DNA from: Chlamydiota bacterium
GTDB taxonomy: Bacteria > Chlamydiota > Chlamydiia > Chlamydiales > FEN-1388
Assembly: GCA_013287775.1 (NCBI GenBank)
Contig: JABDDE010000006.1
Location: 1-36,987 of the forward strand
Direction: 5' to 3'
Length of the DNA: 36,987 nt
This document shows, in pieces, positions 31,753 through 36,987 of the stretch (positions are counted from its first letter, which is position 1; the number at the start of each line of letters is the position of its first letter). Under the pieces are notes generated by a model. The model was not told where the DNA came from. It made no database searches and was given only the letters and a program-made list of their open reading frames with translations. The position numbers and the translations under genes are program-made.

Positions 31753-33351
31753 TTACGGCAATGTTATTTCATTTCCCAAAACAATAGTTAAGTTGCGTCC
31801 TTGCCTTGTTGTAACAACTAGACTATTCGCATTACTACCTAGTAAGGAGTCGATGCGAGTTGTTCTGTCGGCAGCATGACTTGATGCTATTTCAGAAAGC
31901 GATGAAGAAGCTGTGGCTCGAGAAAATATCTTGTCATATCCACTTCCAAAGCTCGCATTACGCGAAAGCCAATCTCTAAGGTCTGCGATAGTAATATTGC
32001 GTGGTATTGTTATTTGGGTATTCGTAAGAGCGTTTGACGGTATTGCCGTGGCTATAGCCCGTCGTCGCCTCAAGGCTGGACTTTCGGTTGCAACCGGTCT
32101 AGATGCAGTAGCAGATGGTGCGCGTGGTGGTGGAGTTCCTCCTTGCCCTTGTTGACGTCCTAGGAGTACATTTCCAAGCTCTCCCATAAAATCTCCACCT
32201 TGTGGTGGTGGTGGTCGTTGGTCTCGTTGCGCTTGCCGTTGTTGTGAATTTGGTGGAGGGGGAGTCGCTGATGCATTAGGAGCCACTGGTGCGTCGGGGG
32301 CATCCGGCGCATCGGGAATCACTGATGCATCGGGATCAGGGGCAACAACTGCAGTGGAGGAGAAATCACTTGGGATATCATCGGGGGGTCGTGGGATGTT
32401 ATTATCCTCGCTCGAAGCAACAACTACTGGTGTGACTACTGGGATATTAGAGTCTGAGGATGATACCATAGACTGAGTGTAAACCACATAATAGCCCCCC
32501 ATCGCTTCCCCTGGTATTCTATGGTTGTAAACGTGTATACTTCTTCCATTGTTTGTCGCTGTATTTATTATTGTACTTAATGGTTGATCGGCAGCTTCTA
32601 TTAAGGTTCGATCGCTATCATCATTATCATTTATACTGTATATCTCAGTATTCCATTGAGTGTTTGGATCGGCATTTTTCAGCCTTAGCTCTTCTATTAG
32701 CTGGTTTCCAGTTATATTATCAGGCACTATTACTGCACCACTCTCTACGCGCACAAGGGAGTGTCTAGCATCAGTAGCGCTTATGGTAGATGATGCTGCT
32801 GTAGTAACTGTGGTGCTTGAAGCACTAGGTGTAGGTGGTCTAACTATTAAATTTAAATTTAAATTATCTCTGATTATATTTTCTATAGTTTGCACGTTGC
32901 TGTGAGTTATATTGGTAAGATTTGATAACGACTGTCTTACCCTATCTGGAGTCGACTCAGGACATATTCCACCTCGTGCACTGAGCCAAGCTGTCAAGCG
33001 TTCAGAGGGTGTGTTTTGAGCGACTGTCAGGTTATTTCCTGATACACGAATAGCTGTGTTTGTATAATACTCTCTTACGCGTGCTATCAACTTCTCATCG
33101 GTTATCTTCTCTTTTCTTTCTTCCGCTGTGAAAAGAAAATTTTTTGCACTATTTCTATTTATACTTATTGGTCGTTGTCCCTCTAGAGTAACTTCTATAG
33201 ACCGCCCGAACAGCCTTCCGAAGAAACCAGAAACCGCTATTCCAGTTTTTTCTGTTGGCCGATTGAGCCCTGGTGCTTGTTCACCATAGAATAATCGATC
33301 ATTTTCTATTATATCGGTCCTTAGTGAACTGTTTGATAAAACTTGTGGCAT
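31753..33351 (-). CDS. Ser/Thr/Pro-rich effector-like protein, 532 aa
   Basis: Unrecognised. Residues 1-180 form one folded-looking region (GFFGRLFGRSIEVTLEGQRP; TPSERLTAWLSARGGICPES). A Ser/Thr linker (SASSTTVTTAASSTIS) leads to a second region with a beta-rich look (residues about 200-300). A long disordered segment follows, with PDAP repeats (DAPDAPDAPVAPNA), PPPPNSQQRQ and RPPPPQGG. The final domain (about 430-532) begins ITIPRNITIADLRDWLSR. There is no signal peptide. AGGAGGT lies 5 nt before the ATG, and TTATTG/TATGAT boxes lie upstream. Pro-rich segments of this kind often bind host SH3 or profilin-type proteins when found in effectors. Its place upstream of sctU-sctV is suggestive but does not prove secretion. 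Confidence 0.75.
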   Translation of the reverse strand: MPQVLSNSSLRTDIIENDRLFYGEQAPGLNRPTEKTGIAVSGFFGRLFGRSIEVTLEGQRPISINRNSAKNFLFTAEERKEKITDEKLIARVREYYTNTAIRVSGNNLTVAQNTPSERLTAWLSARGGICPESTPDRVRQSLSNLTNITHSNVQTIENIIRDNLNLNLIVRPPTPSASSTTVTTAASSTISATDARHSLVRVESGAVIVPDNITGNQLIEELRLKNADPNTQWNTEIYSINDNDDSDRTLIEAADQPLSTIINTATNNGRSIHVYNHRIPGEAMGGYYVVYTQSMVSSSDSNIPVVTPVVVASSEDNNIPRPPDDIPSDFSSTAVVAPDPDASVIPDAPDAPDAPVAPNASATPPPPNSQQRQAQRDQRPPPPQGGDFMGELGNVLLGRQQGQGGTPPPRAPSATASRPVATESPALRRRRAIATAIPSNALTNTQITIPRNITIADLRDWLSRNASFGSGYDKIFSRATASSSLSEIASSHAADRTTRIDSLLGSNANSLVVTTRQGRNLTIVLGNEITLP

Positions 33352-33549
33352 ATATACCTCCTATTCCTTTTACTAATATGTATCATATATGTATTTTAAT
33401 AATCAATAAAAAATTTTTAATTACGATCATGTCTCCATATTTCCTATAGGAGCAAAATCTCAATGGTGTCAACATAAGGAAAACGCATAACATAGCATGC
33501 TTCTAGTTGATATGGACCCCACCCCCACCGCGGCAGCGGTGGAATTCAT

Positions 33550-33652
33550 TAGCCCCGCGTGCAGTGAAGGCTGCGCGCATCGCGCGCGGGCCGAGCGGAA
33601 CGTGGGGTTGGGGAAACAGGTAAAAAAAATAGAGCTGCGGTAGCAGCGAAAC
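33550..33652 (+). repeat. GC-rich 102 bp dispersed repeat, copy 2
   Basis: Same orientation as the copy at 11466-11567 and nearly identical outside the alternating CG run. It is preceded by CGGCAGCGGTGGAATTCATT, which also occurs inside the structured element at 11148-11393, so fragments of different repeats have been joined. Confidence 0.9.
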
Positions 33653-33769
33653 CCATCTGAGTCGCTGCTGTATCGTTTATGAGCACAAAATCCGGTTGGA
33701 TTTTGCGCCCATAGGTAGCCATGCAGTGACTGAACGAGGTTTATAAATAACGAGAAGATACCCCACATG

Positions 33770-34060
33770 TTGCCTGAAGGGCAACAATTGCAACAGCCCA
33801 GGGCAACGCCCTGGGTTAAACGATCACCCCTACATATCGCCTGAAGGGCAATAACAGGGTACAGGATATACAAAATGTGTCGGCCTTTCAGGCCTTTATT
33901 ATTTTGTTTTTTGGCCAGGCCTGTCGCCGGCCACCCAGGGTTTAGTCGCCCCTTCAGGGCTCCTGCACCCTGGGCTATACATATTTCGGCCCTACGGGCC
34001 TTTATCAGGGCTACGGCCTGGTTTCCTACCAGTCCATGCCCCCCTCTTTACGGGGGTATG
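33770..34060. repeat. Block of short palindromic repeats
   Basis: A run of small hairpins: TTGCCTGAAGGGCAA, CAGGGCAACGCCCTG, GGCCTTTCAGGCC, GGCCAGGCCTGTCGCCGGCC, CCCAGGGTTTAG with CACCCTGGG, GGCCCTACGGGCC, CAGGGCTACGGCCTG and CCCCTCTTTACGGGG. Nothing here or in 33653-33769 looks coding. The last hairpin lies just beyond the stop of the NUDIX-methyltransferase gene. Confidence 0.75.
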
Positions 34061-34065
34061 AATAG

Positions 34066-35382
34066 CTACACACTATTTTTTGCCGCAATACATAATCCCT
34101 CACCGAGCTGTGATTCATGTTGGCCAATCACTCGATAAATAGCTCCTGAAACAATATCTTTTTGCAATTTTTCACACCCTATGCGAATTTCTTCGGCGTA
34201 TTCAGGCAGCTGTAAGGGAGTCATATTTGCTCGAATGTTGGGATCTAAAAAGAGGTGAGGGCGATATTTACAAGCGTAGGAAAAAAGATCGGAGGTATGC
34301 TCTGTGACAAAAAATGGCTCTACCTGTATGTCTACAAATTGAGCTTCAGTGAGGGCGTCGATGAGAGTATCACGAGAGGCTAAAATTTGCCGCCCAAGAT
34401 CTCTAAAAAAGGGAAAATAATATCCCAACCAAAATTGAAGGCATTGCTCTAATCCAATGGCAAAGATAACCAGTTTACCGCCTGGTTTGAGAATTCTTCT
34501 CATCTCTGAAAACGTTGCCACAAGTGTCTTGCGAACATAGTGCAGCGTATTTATGGTAATAGCACCATCAAATGAACACGATTCAAATCCAAGAGCGCGC
34601 ATATCTCCTTGCGACCATCGGATGTGATTGGCTTTATTATGCGCTTTTTGGAGCATGGTTGTGGAAAGATCAATCCCTTCTACCATCAGTCCCTTATTTG
34701 ATAAAGCTATTGTGTAATTACCAGAACCGCACCCTATATCCAAATACCTGCCAGTATCTTTCCATTCCAAAAGATGCATTAATGTGGTAACAAGCGTAGG
34801 ATCGGCATTTCGCGTGTAATCATACGATGCCCCTGATACCTCATAAATTGCTGGTGATGCATCTTGAGAATGGGGATATAAAGACTTATGTGTGTCACAA
34901 AGATGCATACTAGTGTGAGTGGCATTTTGCGACCATCCAATTTCTGAATATACTTGTCCATTCTGAATACACTGGAGGGCCTGTTTTATAAATGGTTCAG
35001 TGGACGGCGGAAGGTTGTCAAGTAAATAAAATTTTAATTCGTCGCATTTATGAGGTTCATTATTTGTAATCACGCCACTATAAGAAGAGGGTATGAAAAA
35101 AATATCGATTTGCGGAAAAGATGTGCCATCAGGGAGCAAGTGAAGCCTGTGCATTACATGCGCTATCCTTAAAGCGGATGGTTGCAAAATAATATTTACT
35201 TCTTCAAAAGCTTCACGGACAATAGCTTCAGTGACTGTCTCACCTTCTTCTAAACCACCCATAGGCAAGACATGACAGCCATCGCCAATACCTGTATTGT
35301 ATCGCCTAGACAAAAGTACCGTATTCTCTTTGAAGATAACTAAAAAAACACCAATTTTTAATTTAAATCTTTCTTGCAGCAT
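34066..35382 (-). CDS. NUDIX hydrolase / SAM methyltransferase fusion, 438 aa
   Basis: Residues about 5-150 form a NUDIX domain: GGLEEGETVTEAIVREAFEE (42-61) is the NUDIX box with catalytic Glu 57, 60 and 61, although the usual Gly near its end is Asn 63. Residues about 185-330 form a class I methyltransferase: YDYTRNADPTLV leads in, motif I is DIGCGSGNY (215-223), followed by VEGIDLSTTML, FDGAITINTLHY and RRILKPGGKLVIF. The C-terminal 100 residues are probably a substrate-recognition region. NUDIX enzymes cleave nucleoside-diphosphate-linked compounds, so the fusion may process and methylate a nucleotide-linked metabolite, or the NUDIX part may be a sensor. The ATG has no strong Shine-Dalgarno. 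It is alone on the - strand. Confidence 0.87.
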   Translation of the reverse strand: MLQERFKLKIGVFLVIFKENTVLLSRRYNTGIGDGCHVLPMGGLEEGETVTEAIVREAFEEVNIILQPSALRIAHVMHRLHLLPDGTSFPQIDIFFIPSSYSGVITNNEPHKCDELKFYLLDNLPPSTEPFIKQALQCIQNGQVYSEIGWSQNATHTSMHLCDTHKSLYPHSQDASPAIYEVSGASYDYTRNADPTLVTTLMHLLEWKDTGRYLDIGCGSGNYTIALSNKGLMVEGIDLSTTMLQKAHNKANHIRWSQGDMRALGFESCSFDGAITINTLHYVRKTLVATFSEMRRILKPGGKLVIFAIGLEQCLQFWLGYYFPFFRDLGRQILASRDTLIDALTEAQFVDIQVEPFFVTEHTSDLFSYACKYRPHLFLDPNIRANMTPLQLPEYAEEIRIGCEKLQKDIVSGAIYRVIGQHESQLGEGLCIAAKNSV

Positions 35383-35429
35383 ATACGCTTCGGGAATGGA
35401 TGATATAATTTTATGTCCTGTTGTTGCTC

Positions 35430-36021
35430 TTCAGGCAACAATATTTGGGTCATTGCCTAACCCAGGGCGTTGCCCTAGGCTGTTGCAGTTTTTGCCCTTC
35501 GGGCAATTTGTGGAGCCTTTTCAGTTATTTACAAATCCTGTGTATTCACATGAGTGTGGCTAATTATGGATTCGTCTTTGGTGGCGGTGGATTTTTCAAC
35601 AAATCAATAAACATCTCATAGAGTTTATCAGATCTTTGTGTTTGGATCTTACTTTCTTCTTCTATTCGCTCCCGTTGGAGTTGTATCTCTTTCTCTCTTT
35701 GGGCTTTTTCTCTCTCTATTTGTTCTCTTTGAAGTTGTATGTCTTTTTCTCTTTGCTCCTGTTCTTTCTCTATTTGTTCTCTTTGAAGTTGTATATCTTT
35801 TTCTGTGCGCACAGCTTGGTTTTGCAGTTCTTTTCTGATTTCCACGGCCTCTTCTTTTGCTTCTTTTCTCGATTCCTTTATTTCTTTATAAAGAAATGCT
35901 GCAGCGGCAATTATTGTCGCAATTATAGAAACAGATACTCCTAAAAATTGTATTGACTCTTCCATCGTCTCAATTTGAACCTCATTTTAATTTTGCGCCT
36001 TATTGTTGCCCTTTGGGCAAC
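35430..36021. repeat. Tandem duplication block, first copy
   Basis: This segment, containing the 35564-35965 gene and its flanks, is almost identical to 36451-36987. The two differ by a few substitutions, one single-base indel near 35551, and one extra 54 bp coding repeat here. Both begin with TTCAGGCAACAATATTTGGG and include CCCAGGGCGTTGCCCTAGGC and TTGCCCTTCGGGCA hairpins, then the gene, then TTGTTGCCCTTTGGGCAAC. Confidence 0.93.
35564..35965 (-). CDS. Membrane-anchored coiled-coil protein, three 18-residue repeats (133 aa)
   Basis: One N-terminal membrane helix (residues about 6-25, FLGVSVSIIATIIAAAAFLY) is followed by a charged coiled coil and a short Pro-rich end (LLKNPPPPKTNP). The coiled coil contains three 18-residue units (EKDIQLQREQIEKEQEQR, EKDIQLQREQIEREKAQR, EKEIQLQRERIEEESKIQ). 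The C-terminal block SDKLYEMFIDLLKN is shared with both neighbours. The orientation is probably N-terminus in or across the membrane with the coil cytoplasmic, but this is not determined. A near-identical paralog (36584-36931) has two units, and the middle one (36111-36404) none. Function unknown; the shape suggests an oligomeric membrane-tethered rod. Confidence 0.82.
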   Translation of the reverse strand: MEESIQFLGVSVSIIATIIAAAAFLYKEIKESRKEAKEEAVEIRKELQNQAVRTEKDIQLQREQIEKEQEQREKDIQLQREQIEREKAQREKEIQLQRERIEEESKIQTQRSDKLYEMFIDLLKNPPPPKTNP

Positions 36022-36069
36022 AATATTTGGGTTAGCAGTATATCAAACCTACTTCGCGGGTTTTTCATC

Positions 36070-36103
36070 ATTCACCGCCCCCCTTTACGGGGGGGTGGTG
36101 AAT
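36070..36103. terminator. Hairpin after the middle coiled-coil gene
   Basis: ATTCACCGCCCCCC pairs with GGGGGGGTGGTGAAT around a TTTA loop, ending 7 bp beyond the stop codon on the - strand. Nothing in 36022-36069 looks coding. Confidence 0.5.
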
Positions 36104-36110
36104 AGTTACA

Positions 36111-36404
36111 TTATGAATTTGTTTTTGGCGGTGGTGGGTTTTTCAGCAAATCAATAAACATCTCATAGAGTTTATCAGACCTCTGGGATTGGATTTGAAT
36201 TTCTTGATCTATTCGCTCTATTGTTTGATCTGTGCGCTCTGCTTGACGTTGCAGTTCTCTTTTAACGTCTTCTATCTCGGTCTTTGTTTCTCTTCTCCAT
36301 TCTTTCATTTCTTTATAGAGAAATCCTAGTGTAGCTGCGATTATAGTAACTATTGCAGTGGTTACAGAAACAAGTAACCCTACAAATTGTGCTAAATCAT
36401 CCAT
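36111..36404 (-). CDS. Membrane-anchored coiled-coil protein, short paralog (97 aa)
   Basis: Same plan as its neighbours: a membrane helix (LLVSVTTAIVTIIAATLGFL), then LYKEMKEWRRETKTEIEDVK and a coiled coil without the 18-residue repeats, then the shared end SDKLYEMFIDLLKNPPPP. AGGA lies close to the ATG. The body has diverged far more than the two flanking copies have from each other, so it is the older paralog. The decayed fragment at 31505-31622 most resembles this one. Confidence 0.8.
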   Translation of the reverse strand: MDDLAQFVGLLVSVTTAIVTIIAATLGFLYKEMKEWRRETKTEIEDVKRELQRQAERTDQTIERIDQEIQIQSQRSDKLYEMFIDLLKNPPPPKTNS

Positions 36405-36450
36405 TTTCCTAATTTGAACCTCATTTTAATTTTGCGCCCTGTTGTTGACC

Positions 36451-36987
36451 TTCAGGCAACAATATTTGGGTCATTGCCTAACCCAGGGCGTTGCCCTAGG
36501 CTGTTGCAGTTTTTGCCCTTCGGGCAGTTTGTGGAGCCTTTTCAATTATTTACAAATCCTGTGTATTCACATGGTGTGGCTAATTATGGATTCGTCTTTG
36601 GTGGCGGTGGATTTTTCAACAAATCAATAAACATCTCATAGAGTTTATCAGATCTTTGCGTCTGGATCTTGCTCTCTTCTTCTATTCGCTCCCGTTGGAG
36701 TTGTATCTCTTTCTCTCTTTGCTCCCGTTCTTTCTCTATTTGTTCCCTTTGAAGTTGTATATCTTTTTCTGTGCGCACAGCTTGGTTTTGCAGTTCTTTT
36801 CTGATTTCCACGGCCTCTTCTTTTGCTTCTTTTCTCGATTCCTTTATTTCTTTATAAAGAAATGCTGCAGCGGCAATTATTGTCGCAATTATAGAAACAG
36901 ATACTCCTAAAAATTGTATTGACTCTTCCATCGTCTCAATTTGAACCTCATTTTAATTTTGCGCCTTATTGTTGCCCTTTGGGCAAC
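36451..36987. repeat. Tandem duplication block, second copy
   Basis: Near-identical to 35430-36021 but shorter by one 54 bp coding unit and one base. It runs to the end of the window, so the duplication could continue beyond it with further copies. Confidence 0.93.
36584..36931 (-). CDS. Membrane-anchored coiled-coil protein, two 18-residue repeats (115 aa)
   Basis: Almost identical to the protein at 35564-35965: same membrane helix, same start context and same PPPPKTNP end, but only two 18-residue units (EKDIQLQREQIEKEREQR, EKEIQLQRERIEEESKIQ). The difference of exactly 54 bp shows that whole repeat units are gained or lost in frame. It lies on the second block of the duplication. Confidence 0.82.
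   Translation of the reverse strand: MEESIQFLGVSVSIIATIIAAAAFLYKEIKESRKEAKEEAVEIRKELQNQAVRTEKDIQLQREQIEKEREQREKEIQLQRERIEEESKIQTQRSDKLYEMFIDLLKNPPPPKTNP

Overview
The window looks like a chromosomal stretch of a chlamydia-like intracellular bacterium (Chlamydiota, probably an environmental family rather than Chlamydia itself). The reasons are a tilS-ftsH pair in which FtsH carries the very long inter-membrane domain typical of chlamydiae, adjacent non-flagellar type III secretion genes sctU-sctV, and several long Ser/Thr/Asn-rich soluble proteins without signal peptides that look like secreted effectors. The family assignment is inference. No rRNA, tRNA, transposase gene or CRISPR array was found.

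Layout. 1-5916: repeat debris, then three effector-like reading frames on the + strand. The middle one (1443-2245) is a decayed, internally deleted relative of the 1156-residue third one. 5917-6600: a mobile-element nest. 6605-11061: tilS and ftsH. 11062-12150: palindromic and GC-rich repeats around a small lipoprotein gene. 12154-14681: two divergent effector-like genes sharing an AT-rich promoter region. 14682-15280: second copy of a large palindromic repeat. 15283-21219 (- strand): a five-gene operon of solute symporter, MATE transporter, GNAT/ATP-grasp fusion, PseI-type nonulosonate synthase and SpsF-type cytidylyltransferase, with overlapping or nearly abutting genes. 21434-24414: holA, a Doc-type toxin-antitoxin pair, a 50-residue Asp-rich microprotein, an RsmI-like methylase and a methyltransferase fragment. 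24415-25200: 3 x 54 bp tandem repeats and a third copy of the large palindrome. 25198-27665 (-): hemW-like gene, an acidic coiled-coil protein and a secreted His/Gly/Tyr-rich protein. 27745-27975: truncated XRE antitoxin. 28048-33351 (-): sctV, sctU, a coiled-coil remnant and a 532-residue effector-like protein. 34066-36987: a NUDIX-methyltransferase fusion and three tandem membrane-anchored coiled-coil paralogs that differ in the number of 18-residue repeats.

Two themes stand out. First, the non-coding DNA is built almost entirely from self-complementary elements: at least four families, often nested in one another, with no transposase in sight. Many gene 3' ends are capped by a long, nearly perfect hairpin. 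Second, the symporter-to-cytidylyltransferase operon looks like a compact pathway for making, activating, possibly amide-modifying and exporting a nonulosonic-acid-like sugar. It is the best candidate here for an undescribed system.
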